Of a DNA stretch of 64,000 nt, positions 44,520 through 54,784 are shown one piece after another. This DNA comes from Rhodohalobacter sp. 614A (GTDB lineage: Bacteria > Bacteroidota > Rhodothermia > Balneolales > Balneolaceae). The position numbers and the translations under genes were made by a program. Each line of letters opens with the position of its first letter. The stretch's first letter is position 1. The stretch spans positions 530,273 through 594,272 of the forward strand of contig NZ_JAKEDS010000001.1 of the NCBI RefSeq assembly GCF_021462415.1, read 5' to 3'. Below the pieces are notes generated by a model that was given only the letters and a program-made list of their open reading frames with translations, was not told the origin of the DNA and made no database searches.

Positions 44520-45000
44520 TGTATCCGCTTACTAATGAAAACCGTTTATATTCAATTGTTGAATCGACCTTGGTATCTCTATCGGATTTTGAATAGAAAT
44601 TTTGTTGCCATACGACTTGAACATCCGTAACAGGTCCATCTGTAAATTTTGCAGCTTGAGCCATCAACCAATCCTTTGTTTCATTGCTAAATGAAATTTC
44701 TTTCTCTTCTGAATAGAAACTGGTTCTTAAAAAACCCGAAAGTTGAGAGATGGGTACTTCGGGTAGAAAAACATGGGGTTTTAATGATATAGCTTCATCT
44801 TTGTCTTCTTCATATAGCTCAAAAATGGTACTAGAAAATTCATAACCATCCTCATACACATAAATACTTTTAAACCCAGGAAACACAAATGCTGGCCATG
44901 GTTCGCTTTTATAAACACCAATAACACCGACCAATGCATACTGGAAAAGCAAAAAAATTATAAAAAATGTGAATAGTTTTCTTACATCGCTTTTCGTCAT
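44506..45000 (-). CDS. Membrane-anchored partner protein of HTTM-like protein, 164 aa
   Basis: An N-terminal hydrophobic helix (about 9-27, LFTFFIIFLLFQYALVGVIGV) anchors a soluble domain of about 130 residues, probably outside the cytoplasm (EPWPAFVFPGFKSIYVYEDGYEFSS). No known family is recognised. It overlaps the HTTM-like gene by 14 bp, so the two are probably one functional unit. Confidence 0.7.
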   Translation of the reverse strand: MTKSDVRKLFTFFIIFLLFQYALVGVIGVYKSEPWPAFVFPGFKSIYVYEDGYEFSSTIFELYEEDKDEAISLKPHVFLPEVPISQLSGFLRTSFYSEEKEISFSNETKDWLMAQAAKFTDGPVTDVQVVWQQNFYSKSDRDTKVDSTIEYKRFSLVSGYIEGE

Positions 45001-45522
45001 TTACAATGAAATAATTAAATAAAGTAAAACTTTAAATGAAAATGCTCGGGGAGGAACTCTTCTTAGTTGAAACGCTTATGCCTCATTGTTCAACAAGCTC
45101 AGAGATTTTGCTATTTTCCAAATTCTATTTTGAATACGTATTTGATGAATAGTATAAGAACATTGGATTCTTCAGCCGAAAAAACTAGACAAGCAAAAAG
45201 ATATAAAAATCCTAAAAGATTATCCCAAAAAATGAGCCGAGTCAGACAGACTGAAGGCACATCTGCCAATTAAACTGCTTTTGCAGATAAAGGTCTATGT
45301 ATGAGAAAAATGATAGTTGTAACAGATAATCTATTCATGCATATTAATTAATAAGAAGTATAAAATTCATCAAAGATTTCAAGACCGTTGTAGACGCCTT
45401 ACGTAGAAGAAAGGCCAACTCTTTTGATTTTACATAACCCGGGTTGTCAAATGTCATTTAAAATGATGTTTCTAACGCTGGGGAATAATGTTTATCAGTT
45501 TTATTCAATCTATTCACAAGAT
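45001..45522. other. Intergenic region, no convincing gene
   Basis: This 522-bp region lies between two divergent genes and should hold both promoters. One small frame from TTG 45067 (68 codons, or 42 from an internal ATG) is basic and has no ribosome site or recognisable motif. I see no clear hairpin, tRNA or repeat. Confidence 0.45.
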
Positions 45523-46187
45523 ATGATTCGATTTAAAAAAAATCTCAAGGGAAATTCGGCCTGTTTATTGTGCTTCTTGTAATTGTACCTTTAAGCGGCA
45601 TTGCCCAACATCATTCTCCTATTGGAGTTAGTATTTACAGCGATTTTTTCCCGGGTTTTAAACTCCATAAAAATCGTTTTACCGGCAGTTCTGTGTACTC
45701 TCTCCAACTCTCCTTTTATGATCGGGATTATACACGAATGGAATATACTCTGCACTACTCCCGGGGCTACGATTCTTCTATTTCTCATTCCGTCGGCCTG
45801 TCAGCCGCTTATGTAATCGGATTGTCGAACCGGTTTTTATTGAAACCCGGTTTAGGACTGGACGGATACAAACTTACCGATCGTTCCTGTCACACCACAT
45901 TTCGTTCAATTTTGAACAAAATTTTTGATATTTATGAACCGTGTGATGACGATATACATACATCATTCAATCCGTTTTTGGCGTTTGAAGCAAGGCTCTC
46001 CGAACACTTGTCGCTATTCATTCGCACCAGTTATAGATTGATGTTAAGCAGTACAGACTACGTGAAGGAAACCATCACTGAAACAGCTCCAAACGGAGAA
46101 GAAATTACACGCGACATTCATGGCACCGAACACTCTGTATATGGAGCCGGTTATGGTATCGGAATGGGACTCAGGATAAATTTTTAG
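45523..46187 (+). CDS. Outer-membrane beta-barrel protein with apparent frameshift in signal peptide
   Basis: The main frame (45570-46187, 205 codons from GTG) encodes half a signal sequence (LLVIVPLSGIAQ) and a barrel-like body with alternating aromatic strands, ending in GIGMGLRINF with a terminal phenylalanine. An ATG at 45523 starts MIRFKK in another frame and runs into an A8 tract at 45535-45542. Adding one A would join the two into MIRFKKKSQGKFGLFIVLL, then VIVPLSGIAQ, a perfect signal peptide. The gene is thus frameshifted, phase-variable, or rescued by slippage. The family is unknown. Confidence 0.65.
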
Positions 46188-46221
46188 TTATTGACCAATC
46201 TGAATCATTTTTATCATTATT

Positions 46222-49200
46222 TCAATAATCCCGCTTCCACTGCAGGTCAATTCCCTGGCGGGTGTCGTCTCCCTGGGTGATGATCAGTTCAAGATTGTCC
46301 TTCAACATAATTTCGAGCATAAACAACGTTTTTGGATTTGATCCGTCAATCTCGTTCAGAATTGCAAAAAACGTGGAGCGGTTCAGGTACCAACCGGTTT
46401 TAATAACAGTGTTGTTGGAGCCGGATCGGGAGTTATCAATCTGAACCACATCAATTCCCAGCCGTTGTGAGGCAAGCATTTCAACTCGGTCCAGAACTAC
46501 CTGAAGGGCATAGTCAGCGGCGGACGGGCTGTTACTGCTGCCGGCAACCACCTGTTCCCATGATTCAAGTTCGTAAAAAGGCCTGCCAAAGAGAGTATAA
46601 CTAAGAATATCCTGCAATTCCATCTGAGGCTGGCTTTCGAACCGAAATTCCGGCTCTTCAAGAGTTCCTTCTATCACATAAAAAATTTGTACTTCGGCAG
46701 CCTGTGGCGGCGAATAACTACTCCTGATTTGTAGCTCAGGATTATTCGCAGGTCCATAAAACGATACAAGTGCCTCTTCAAGCTCAAACTGTTTTCCCAA
46801 AGGACTGGCATAACCGTCCACACCTTCAAGCGTACCGAATATCTGCATGTCTTCATTCGGCTCTTTAACCAGATCTACCTGTCCTCCCAATTCTACTTCC
46901 ATTTCCAGGTACTGCTGATTTCGAATAAAGAACTGCCGATCGAAACCAACGGTCATTTCCATATCCAAGGCCTCGTAAAAGCTGACAGATTCCTCTGTTT
47001 CACTCTCACCTTCAAGTTCTACTTCTTCGACGGAACTCTCGCCAAAATCCTGCAGGTAGTAAAATCCATTGAGGAAAGTAAGATTTCCATTTATGCGCGG
47101 CTCTTCTGCCGTGCCACTCAGTGATGCACTCAGATTTATAATTGCATTATAATCCGATGTATTGAGCAACCGGAATTGATTGGCAGAAATACTGATGTCC
47201 ATTTCACCGGGCTCGAGGTTTTGGAGATTAACGGTTCCGTTTGCTCTTAATCTGCCGGGGCCGCTGGTAGCAGAAAAGCTTTGCAGCTCAACCCCTCCGG
47301 CCGTAAACAACATCGTTGATGAAACATCATTCAAAGTAATCCCCGCCGGTATAACCCGTAACGAACCTCGGGTAAGCTGCATTTGTCCGTCGGTCTGCAA
47401 ATCATTCATCACCCCAGACAGAGTTACGGCGCCTTCCAATCTCCCGGAGATGTTTCTTACTCTGTCCCGGTTCACATAACTGTTTAAAAGTGCAAGATCA
47501 AAATTGTTTGTTGTTACGTCTATAAATAGTTCGTCTTCGCTGGTTGGCAAATCTACCTGGGCTTGTCTTAAATCTACCTGGAAAGGAAGATTAGCTTCAA
47601 AATCAAGAATTCTGAGCTGGTCTCTTACGATTGAACCGCTCAGATCCAGCCACTCATTTTCATGCCGGTAAGCAATATCAACGCCAACGGTATCAACCCT
47701 TATCCCGGAAAACAAACCGTTCGAAACCGTCAGCTCCCCATCTAAATCGGGGTTACCGGCAATACCGCCTAGTTCTGCGTCCATCTGCACAGTACCATTT
47801 GTGGATTCCGGCGCCCCTTCAGGAAGGAAGGATAACCAATAACTTAATTGCGATTCGTATACACGGAACCGGCCATTTACATCACGTTCAAAAAACTGGT
47901 CGTCAAATGTCAGTGGATCGCCCGGCAGGAAGGGAACTTTGAATGAACCCTCTGCAAGTTTTTTACTCTCATGCCAGCTCTCCAGCGAAGCCGTCAGCCA
48001 CTCTTGCCTGACATCCATAGTAACTTTCAGCGAATCCATTTGTCCGGATGAAAGTTCGAGTTCGGTTAAATGCACTTCCGCAGAAACATCCAGGCTGTCC
48101 GGACTGTTATACAGATTCGCGGAACCATTTAAATATCCATCCAGGTAACTTTCCTTCAAAATCGTTTGTTGCAATACACCCACGTTCAGATTTTGAGCGT
48201 CCAACCCGCCTTCTTGTACCAGCGAATCCACCCTGGGAACCCATAATTTTAAAAATGCCTCTCCCTGATCGGTAGATATCGTGAGTGTATCAACACTGAC
48301 CCTGCTGTTCTCAACGGTTGTCAGGAAGGGTTCTTCAAGTGACAATTCTCTTAGTTGAGTGCGAAATTCAAGCGTTTGAGTGAGTAGGGTTGACCTCGTA
48401 GAGTCGATTGTGAACTCCCCGCTATGAGCAAGTGAGCTTTCATTTCCATTGCTTAAGTTAATTTTGATATTGCCTGTTGTTCCAGTCTCACGTTTTTTTG
48501 CGTAGAGATACAGCTCCACATCCTGCACCGTTTTTTGGTAGACAGACGGCTCAGTAAGCGTCACGTTCAGGTCTAATTCAGGCTCATCAATAACATAAGA
48601 TGTAAGCCGCCCCGATATTTCTTCGGCGTTGAACAGCGTATCCACAACCACATCTTCAAGTTCCAGCTCGCCGTTAAATTCGAGCATGCCATCGGCACTG
48701 CGTCCTAAATTTCCACTGATGGATCCCTGGGATTCCAGTCTTTCCATTTCGAACAGGGGAGCCAGCGGCATCAGGTCTTTTAATGAAGCGTTGAAGTTCA
48801 GACGATTGGCCCGGTTGGTGATATCAAACAGGTGCTGGTTAAATGAAAAGGATGCATCCGCAATGGGACTTTGCAGGGCTCCATCATCTACAATGATAAA
48901 CTCATTTTCAATTCGAAAATCCGTATTCAACTCCCGGACTTCTTCCCCGTTTACAATACTTGAATCAAAATTAGCCTCTGCAAACATTCGCATTTGTTGG
49001 GGATCAAATGATGTGCCACGACCTTCAATACTCCCATTAATATAGGTTGGAAACTCTTCAAGGCCATTCAGTTCGGCGAGGTTCAGGCGGTTCATCACCA
49101 GATTAAATTCATACTCCGGAACCGATCTCCAATCGTATAATTCAATCTCCATATTTGCATTGCTTTCCTGGAGCTGGCCTGTAAGCTCACCAATAATTCT

Positions 49201-50679
49201 GTCTTGATTGAGGCTGCCGCTAAACGCCAACCTGGAAAATTCCTGTCCCTGGATTTCCCTGCCCGCAATAATGATATCTGCCGAGCTTGAAAAATTAGAC
49301 GGATCAAAACCCTGTCCGGTAGCATCTATCCTGATATTCAGATTCCCTGCATACTCCTCATTTTGCAACCATACACCGGGATTAATTTGATCGGTGTTGA
49401 CATGGAATTCCCAATCCGGAGTTGTACCAAATAGAGAATCTGCACTGGCAATAAGAGCAACCTGTTCATTTTGATATTGGATATTCCCGTCAACTTCAAG
49501 AGAACCCTCTTCCAAAGAAAAATGAGTTGTAAAATGGTCAAATTCATATGGTTGATAACCTGCCTGCCGGATATCAACCGAACCCTCCCAGTTCGAGTCA
49601 GAAAGTGAGCCGAATAAAACGATTCCGTTCCCCTGGAGATCTACCGACTCAATAACAGGAGAATTTTCGAGACCGGTAAGTACCGGGGCATTCAAGCCTT
49701 GAACCGTAATGCTTAACTCATTGAGCGCCATAGGTTCTTGCAAACTTAAAATGGCCTGAACCTGAAATTGGTTCAATCCATCTGCTGAAGCATCCAGGGT
49801 AAGACGCAGGTTGTCCAGTGTTCCGTCTGCACTCAGCTCAAGCTGTATATTTTGTTCGATGGGAACATTTGCAGCAAATTCCGAAATATCCTGCCAGGAG
49901 AGGGGAGAGAGTTCAATATTCTGCTGCAACTCGCCACCCTCTTCGTATTGACCCGAGCCGCGAAGCACAGACCGGCCGGTACTAATCACAATGGAATCAA
50001 GCGTGTATTGGTCTCCCTGCGCGGCACCGGCAAGATAAACGTCAACGGCTTCAGGAAAGCGGCTTTCACGAATGGCAAATCCCAAATCCCTGAGAGTTGC
50101 CGAAATACCAGACTCCAACATTCCGGCCGACAAATTTGCAAATGCCCGGTCAACATAAAGTACATCATCCGGCAAATATTGCTCGGACCGCACTTCGATG
50201 TTGGTTCCGGCGAGGGAAAAGTTCTCAACATACCAATAGAGAGGTTCCGTTTCTTGGGCAGGCTGATCGGCGGGTGGAATCAATCCTAAAACATTCCATG
50301 TTGAATCGGCATACTGTTCAACAAGTATCTCGGCGCCAAAAACCTCCACCGATTCAATGGTGTGAGGCGAGAACAGTACCGAGAAAAAATCATAATTTAT
50401 ATTTACCGAATCGATCTGGGCTACCTGGGTTGATGAGGTATCCTGCACACTCACGTCACGAATCATAAAGCCATTCAGCACATCACCCCGGATGGAGCCG
50501 ATGGAGAGTGAACCCTGAAGCTGCTGATTTGCCTGCTCCACAGCTATCCCGCGAAGTTTATTAAACAGCCAGTCACTTTTAAGAATCAAGCGCCCACTGA
50601 TTCCAAGAATCAGGATCGCCACGGCGGCGATGATCCAACCTTTATAGCTTCGCTTTGATTGTTCGTTTTCAGTGTTCAT
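46222..50679 (-). CDS. tamB: TamB-like translocation and assembly protein
   Basis: TamB proteins are long beta-rich bridges that span the periplasm and help insert outer-membrane proteins or move lipids. The 1485-aa protein has one N-terminal membrane helix (about 13-28, GWIIAAVAILILGISG), a very long repetitive beta region, and a C-terminal DUF490-like domain (VSFYGPANNPELQIRSSY, then LQDILSYTLFGRPFYELES). It starts at the last base of the upstream tamA-like gene, a tight operon typical for this pair. Confidence 0.92.
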   Translation of the reverse strand: MNTENEQSKRSYKGWIIAAVAILILGISGRLILKSDWLFNKLRGIAVEQANQQLQGSLSIGSIRGDVLNGFMIRDVSVQDTSSTQVAQIDSVNINYDFFSVLFSPHTIESVEVFGAEILVEQYADSTWNVLGLIPPADQPAQETEPLYWYVENFSLAGTNIEVRSEQYLPDDVLYVDRAFANLSAGMLESGISATLRDLGFAIRESRFPEAVDVYLAGAAQGDQYTLDSIVISTGRSVLRGSGQYEEGGELQQNIELSPLSWQDISEFAANVPIEQNIQLELSADGTLDNLRLTLDASADGLNQFQVQAILSLQEPMALNELSITVQGLNAPVLTGLENSPVIESVDLQGNGIVLFGSLSDSNWEGSVDIRQAGYQPYEFDHFTTHFSLEEGSLEVDGNIQYQNEQVALIASADSLFGTTPDWEFHVNTDQINPGVWLQNEEYAGNLNIRIDATGQGFDPSNFSSSADIIIAGREIQGQEFSRLAFSGSLNQDRIIGELTGQLQESNANMEIELYDWRSVPEYEFNLVMNRLNLAELNGLEEFPTYINGSIEGRGTSFDPQQMRMFAEANFDSSIVNGEEVRELNTDFRIENEFIIVDDGALQSPIADASFSFNQHLFDITNRANRLNFNASLKDLMPLAPLFEMERLESQGSISGNLGRSADGMLEFNGELELEDVVVDTLFNAEEISGRLTSYVIDEPELDLNVTLTEPSVYQKTVQDVELYLYAKKRETGTTGNIKINLSNGNESSLAHSGEFTIDSTRSTLLTQTLEFRTQLRELSLEEPFLTTVENSRVSVDTLTISTDQGEAFLKLWVPRVDSLVQEGGLDAQNLNVGVLQQTILKESYLDGYLNGSANLYNSPDSLDVSAEVHLTELELSSGQMDSLKVTMDVRQEWLTASLESWHESKKLAEGSFKVPFLPGDPLTFDDQFFERDVNGRFRVYESQLSYWLSFLPEGAPESTNGTVQMDAELGGIAGNPDLDGELTVSNGLFSGIRVDTVGVDIAYRHENEWLDLSGSIVRDQLRILDFEANLPFQVDLRQAQVDLPTSEDELFIDVTTNNFDLALLNSYVNRDRVRNISGRLEGAVTLSGVMNDLQTDGQMQLTRGSLRVIPAGITLNDVSSTMLFTAGGVELQSFSATSGPGRLRANGTVNLQNLEPGEMDISISANQFRLLNTSDYNAIINLSASLSGTAEEPRINGNLTFLNGFYYLQDFGESSVEEVELEGESETEESVSFYEALDMEMTVGFDRQFFIRNQQYLEMEVELGGQVDLVKEPNEDMQIFGTLEGVDGYASPLGKQFELEEALVSFYGPANNPELQIRSSYSPPQAAEVQIFYVIEGTLEEPEFRFESQPQMELQDILSYTLFGRPFYELESWEQVVAGSSNSPSAADYALQVVLDRVEMLASQRLGIDVVQIDNSRSGSNNTVIKTGWYLNRSTFFAILNEIDGSNPKTLFMLEIMLKDNLELIITQGDDTRQGIDLQWKRDY

Positions 50680-52613
50680 TAAAACGCTTGTCCGATACTA
50701 AAATGAATTCCGATGCGGTCCCATGCGGATCCGTAATCTGTCCCGTTGTAAATTCTTAAATCTTCATCCGTTGGGTTTAATTTGTAAGCAATATCCACCC
50801 TTACGGGACCAATAGGCGATTGATAGCGGATGCCACCTCCAGCACCAAACTGTATAGGCCTTTCGTGGATCGATTCGATATCCTGCCAAATCTGTCCGCC
50901 GTCCAGGAAAGCGGCTATTCCAAAATTCGGGATCAATCTCTGTAACGATTGTCTCAACTCAATATTAAAAAGGAATGAAGTTCTTCCTCCCACAGGAATG
51001 TACGAATCAAAATTTCCTTCCTGATCAAAAGCCGGGATGCTTGGCCCAAGTCTTTGCCGATCCCACCCGCGCACGGAGTTTGTACCCCCGGAGTAATACC
51101 GGATATTGGACGGGAGACTATCGGGCTGAGTATAAAAAATTACACCGCCGTTAATGCGATTCGCCAGGGTGAGAGAATTTGTGAGAGGAGTATACCTTCG
51201 TACATCCAGATTTACTTTCTGAAATTTAAAACTTGACTCTCCAAAGGTTCCTGAAAGCTCGATGGATGGCTGTACTACCCATCCTCTTTGATCACGGGTA
51301 AATCCTTCACTGTAATATGCGGAAAGTACAAAGGATGAAATATCATATGAACGAACCGTATCGGGCAGTTCCACCTGTTGATCCCTGGAAAGCTCTTCGT
51401 TCAGAGAATATTCATAGGTCAGTGAAGCTGTTTTATTCTGGTCAATCTGGTAAATCAGGCTGTTGTTCAAACCCATTTGAAACAGTTCATAAGCTTCTTC
51501 GAGGCGGTGAAGTCCAAAAAGGGAAGAAACATTTCGGCTTTTGGCATTGAAGATATAAGGAACCAGATAATCCGTAGCCAAACGCTGTTCGATGAAAGAA
51601 GCGCGTGCATTTGCACTGTACCGATGTCCTTTGCCATTAATATTTCGATGTTCCCACCGAACCTGTCCCCGAATAATCTCTTCCATTCCAACCCCGATGG
51701 AAGCCTGGATGGTTCTCGGCTCGTATTCACGTATCCTGATAAGTGCTGTGAGTGTGGAATCGTGAGGCTGCTCGGGCAGGGTAATGGTTGCAAAACGGAA
51801 AAGATGATGATTAAAAATATTTCGCTGGGCATCCCGGATTGTTTCACGGCCATACTGTTCGCCTTCATCCAAACCGGATTGCCGCAACAATATGCTTTTG
51901 GGAACTGATAAATCTCCCTCTACCTGGAATTCACTAAAAAATGCTTTCGAATTCGGAATGAGTTGAATATCCATAGAAACCTGGCTTGCAAGCGAATCAA
52001 CTGATGTCTGAATATTTACATCGGGCCAGGCATAGCCCAGATTCTCCACAGTTTCCAAAAAGAGTCCCTCAACATCGGGCTGCCGGATCATTTCAAAGCG
52101 TCGTCCCTCCCGAAAATCATGCCTTGATACCGCACGCTCAAAATCTCTGGAATCCCTGATTTCCCGAACGGTTGTGCTGTCAGCATCAATACTTATTTCT
52201 GATGACACAATCCGAAGCGGTACTCCTTCACTAATCGTAAACCGAATTCTCTTTTGCCAGGGTTTATCATCGTCCGTAACCTCGTAATTCACTTCCACAT
52301 TATGGAATCCACGACGTTCATAATAGCGCCGCAATCGAATACGATCTCGCCGAACTTCCAGTTCATCAAAATAATAGCCATCAAATCTTTTGAAAATCTT
52401 CTTGATAAATGAGGGACTTTCCGAAGCAATAATCTCCTTCAACACCATATCGCGATAGGTTTCGTTGCCATCAACCTCTACGCTCCATATTACCGGTTCT
52501 CTCTCATCTTCTTCCTGAAATGCATACACTCCTTCTACGGCAAATGCGAAACAGATCAGAAATAAAAGCGCGATATTTTTTAGTGCTATTGTATTGGTCT
52601 TGTTACGTGACAA
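50679..52613 (-). CDS. tamA: BamA/TamA family outer-membrane protein
   Basis: This Omp85-type protein inserts or exports through the outer membrane with TamB. It has POTRA domains (about 40-290; PVIWSVEVDGNETYRD, YYERRGFHNVEVNYEV) and a 16-strand barrel with the family region GGTNSVRGWDRQRLGP and QFGAGGGIRYQSPIGPVRVDIAY, ending in a phenylalanine. The frame is open to ATG 52730, but TTG 52613 gives a clean signal peptide (MSRNKTNTIALKNIALLFLI). The longer start would overlap the divergent SCO gene region. The stop overlaps tamB by 1 bp. Confidence 0.88.
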   Translation of the reverse strand: MSRNKTNTIALKNIALLFLICFAFAVEGVYAFQEEDEREPVIWSVEVDGNETYRDMVLKEIIASESPSFIKKIFKRFDGYYFDELEVRRDRIRLRRYYERRGFHNVEVNYEVTDDDKPWQKRIRFTISEGVPLRIVSSEISIDADSTTVREIRDSRDFERAVSRHDFREGRRFEMIRQPDVEGLFLETVENLGYAWPDVNIQTSVDSLASQVSMDIQLIPNSKAFFSEFQVEGDLSVPKSILLRQSGLDEGEQYGRETIRDAQRNIFNHHLFRFATITLPEQPHDSTLTALIRIREYEPRTIQASIGVGMEEIIRGQVRWEHRNINGKGHRYSANARASFIEQRLATDYLVPYIFNAKSRNVSSLFGLHRLEEAYELFQMGLNNSLIYQIDQNKTASLTYEYSLNEELSRDQQVELPDTVRSYDISSFVLSAYYSEGFTRDQRGWVVQPSIELSGTFGESSFKFQKVNLDVRRYTPLTNSLTLANRINGGVIFYTQPDSLPSNIRYYSGGTNSVRGWDRQRLGPSIPAFDQEGNFDSYIPVGGRTSFLFNIELRQSLQRLIPNFGIAAFLDGGQIWQDIESIHERPIQFGAGGGIRYQSPIGPVRVDIAYKLNPTDEDLRIYNGTDYGSAWDRIGIHFSIGQAF

Positions 52614-52769
52614 TCGTAGTTTCAGAGGTATATTTTTAAGGAAAAATAATGATAATGAGCGTGCTTGGTTCAACAAATCATCAATATTCAAATTTTTTAA
52701 TGAACACCCGTGTTTGGCAAAGTACACCATTCACAACGCATTCATAATTGGCCTGTAGGTTTTACACAA

Positions 52770-53378
52770 ATGATTGATCAATTTCTTCGATATATGCCAG
52801 AACGATATTCTCCAATTCCTGTTTTAATCTTGTTGATTTTATTTTTATTTGCCGGGTGCAGAAACAATGCCATCGACGATTTCAGCGACACCTCCTTCGA
52901 ACTGATCAACCAAAATGGGGAAACGGTTCATTTTCCTGATGATTTTGAAGGAGCGCCCATGGTTATGGGATTTATTTATACCAATTGCCCCGACATTTGT
53001 TCATTCATAACAGCAAATGTTCGAAATGTTTACAGGCAAATGGAAAATCCCGATAATGTGCAGTTCATTCTCGTCACTTTTGACCCCCAAAGGGACACTC
53101 CCGAAGTGTTGAAAAAATATGCACAATCTTTTGAAATGGACCAGGAACCGTTCCAGTTCTTAACGGCCGATTCCAGCACCATCGCTTCTTTTATGGAACG
53201 AATGAGCGTGAGAACACAGGAATCGTATTCCGAAGAGCTTGACAACGGCGACCGAATCTATTTCCTTAATCACTCCGACAAAATACTGCTAATTGATGAA
53301 GACTCCCGACTAATTTTTGATTACGGTGGCAGCATGACTTCTCCCAACCTTATCATAGAAGACTTACAAAAATTATGA
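52770..53378 (+). CDS. SCO1/SenC family copper protein (lipoprotein)
   Basis: SCO proteins deliver copper to, or reduce, the CuA site of cytochrome oxidase. The protein has the copper-binding motif TNCPDIC (C-x3-C near residues 73-77) and the conserved histidine in FLNHSDKI, on a thioredoxin fold (QFILVTFDPQRDTPEVLKKY). The N-terminus is a lipoprotein signal with lipobox LFAGC. ATG 52770 is chosen; the frame is open upstream to 52710. It overlaps the PCu(A)C gene by 4 bp, so both copper proteins are made together. Confidence 0.92.
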   Translation: MIDQFLRYMPERYSPIPVLILLILFLFAGCRNNAIDDFSDTSFELINQNGETVHFPDDFEGAPMVMGFIYTNCPDICSFITANVRNVYRQMENPDNVQFILVTFDPQRDTPEVLKKYAQSFEMDQEPFQFLTADSSTIASFMERMSVRTQESYSEELDNGDRIYFLNHSDKILLIDEDSRLIFDYGGSMTSPNLIIEDLQKL

Positions 53379-53860
53379 ACAAAAAAAGTATCCTGATTCT
53401 ATTAATACCTTTTCTGCTGGTATCGTTTCTATCCTGCGGGAATGAGGAAGAAAATCAACAATCCGAAAGTATTCAAACCGTTGAGTTGCCTGATGAAGGG
53501 ATTGAAATTGAAAATATCTGGGCACGGCCTGGAAGCGAGAATGGTGTTTCTGCTGTCTATTTAACGATTCTGAACGGATCTTCTGAAATGGACTCAATCG
53601 TTTCAGTATCTTCGCCGGTTGCCAGAATGGTGGAAATCCACGAATCTTTTGAAGGAGATGATGGGATGATGGGAATGCGGCCGGCTGAAAATTTAAATAT
53701 ACCTGCCAGGGATGTTCTCCACCTGGAACCCGGCGGCCTTCATATTATGCTCATGAACCTGAATAACCAACTTGCAGAAGGAGATGAAGTGGAAATCTCT
53801 CTCGAGTTTTCAAATGCCGGCCAAATGACGATAACGGCACCCGTTCAATCCATACAGTAG
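53375..53860 (+). CDS. PCu(A)C-type copper chaperone (lipoprotein)
   Basis: The 161-aa lipoprotein (lipobox FLSC) belongs to the PCu(A)C family that transfers copper(I) in the periplasm to SCO or the CuA site. The binding pattern is visible as VEIHES, then MMGMR, and LEPGGLHIMLM near the C-terminal half, matching H-M-x(n)-H-x-M types. WARPGSENGVSAVYLTILNG is the conserved start of the domain. The coupled SCO gene upstream supports the role. Confidence 0.92.
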   Translation: MNKKSILILLIPFLLVSFLSCGNEEENQQSESIQTVELPDEGIEIENIWARPGSENGVSAVYLTILNGSSEMDSIVSVSSPVARMVEIHESFEGDDGMMGMRPAENLNIPARDVLHLEPGGLHIMLMNLNNQLAEGDEVEISLEFSNAGQMTITAPVQSIQ

Positions 53861-53920
53861 AAATCGATTCTTTTGAGTCGAAGATCAGCTGAAATAAATA
53901 ATGAGCGCTTCTCTAAAACC

Positions 53921-54733
53921 TCAATTCATTTCCAGATCGGCTTTTTCTGCGCTGAAACCTACTTCTTCTTCTTTCACTTCGCCCAAAGAAGATTCCATTT
54001 CCGAGCGGAGTTTTTGAATAGAAAGTCCGCTGGTAAGCGCGCCATTCTTGGCAACGGAAACACGGCCCGTCTCTTCGGATACGATTACAACAAAAACATT
54101 ATTCGTCTCACTGATACCAACAGCCGCGCGATGGCGTGTTCCAAAAACAGATGAGATATTCGGGTTCTGTGAAATCGGCAGATAACAGCTTGCTGCAACA
54201 ATTCGGTTATTCCGGATGATTACAGCACCGTCATGAAGAGGAGTATCTTTTTGGAAAATAGTTTGAAGAAGAGATGCATTCACGCGCGCATCCAGCTTTA
54301 CCCCAACATCCACCAAATCCTGCAGAGACGAGGTTCTGGCAAAAACGATTAACGCGCCGGTTTTTGTCTGGGCCATATTCCGAACGGCTTCAATCACTTC
54401 CGAAATCATGTCTTCCGAACCGGTCCGCCCGAGAAATCGGTCGAACGATGTATTCTGGCCAAGATTGTACAACAGCTTTCTGATTTCGGGTTGAAAAATG
54501 ATAAAAACCGCCAAAACCCCTACATCCAAAACACTGCGGAGTAAAAAGTTCAAGGTGGTAAAACCCAACAATCCAACAGCTGCATTCAACAGAATAATAA
54601 ACAGCAACCCAAGCGCCGCCTGAATCGCAAATGTCCCGCGAATCCACCGGTACAGGTAGTACAAAACAAGGGCAATGACCAACGTTTCAAGCAGGTCTTT
54701 AATGCCAAACTCTATGAATCCAATCGGGATCAA
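53921..54733 (-). CDS. cdaA: Diadenylate cyclase CdaA
   Basis: CdaA makes cyclic di-AMP from two ATP at the inner membrane. The 270-aa protein has three N-terminal membrane helices (LVIALVLYYLYRW, AALGLLFIILLNAAVGLLGF, LDVGVLAVFIIF) followed by the DisA_N domain, with DGAVIIRN near residue 166 and GTRHRAAVGISE near 197, the two motifs that hold ATP and metal. It follows folP by 51 bp, a linkage common in Bacteroidota and Balneolota. Confidence 0.95.
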   Translation of the reverse strand: MIPIGFIEFGIKDLLETLVIALVLYYLYRWIRGTFAIQAALGLLFIILLNAAVGLLGFTTLNFLLRSVLDVGVLAVFIIFQPEIRKLLYNLGQNTSFDRFLGRTGSEDMISEVIEAVRNMAQTKTGALIVFARTSSLQDLVDVGVKLDARVNASLLQTIFQKDTPLHDGAVIIRNNRIVAASCYLPISQNPNISSVFGTRHRAAVGISETNNVFVVIVSEETGRVSVAKNGALTSGLSIQKLRSEMESSLGEVKEEEVGFSAEKADLEMN

Positions 54734-54784
54734 TCTTTCCTTTTTTATTTAATATATCGAGCAGTAAAACGAATTATTTTCTAC

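Noticed and set aside
45067-45273. Small + strand gene of 68 codons
   Set aside because: TTG start, no ribosome site, basic low-information peptide and no neighbour link; coding is not supported.
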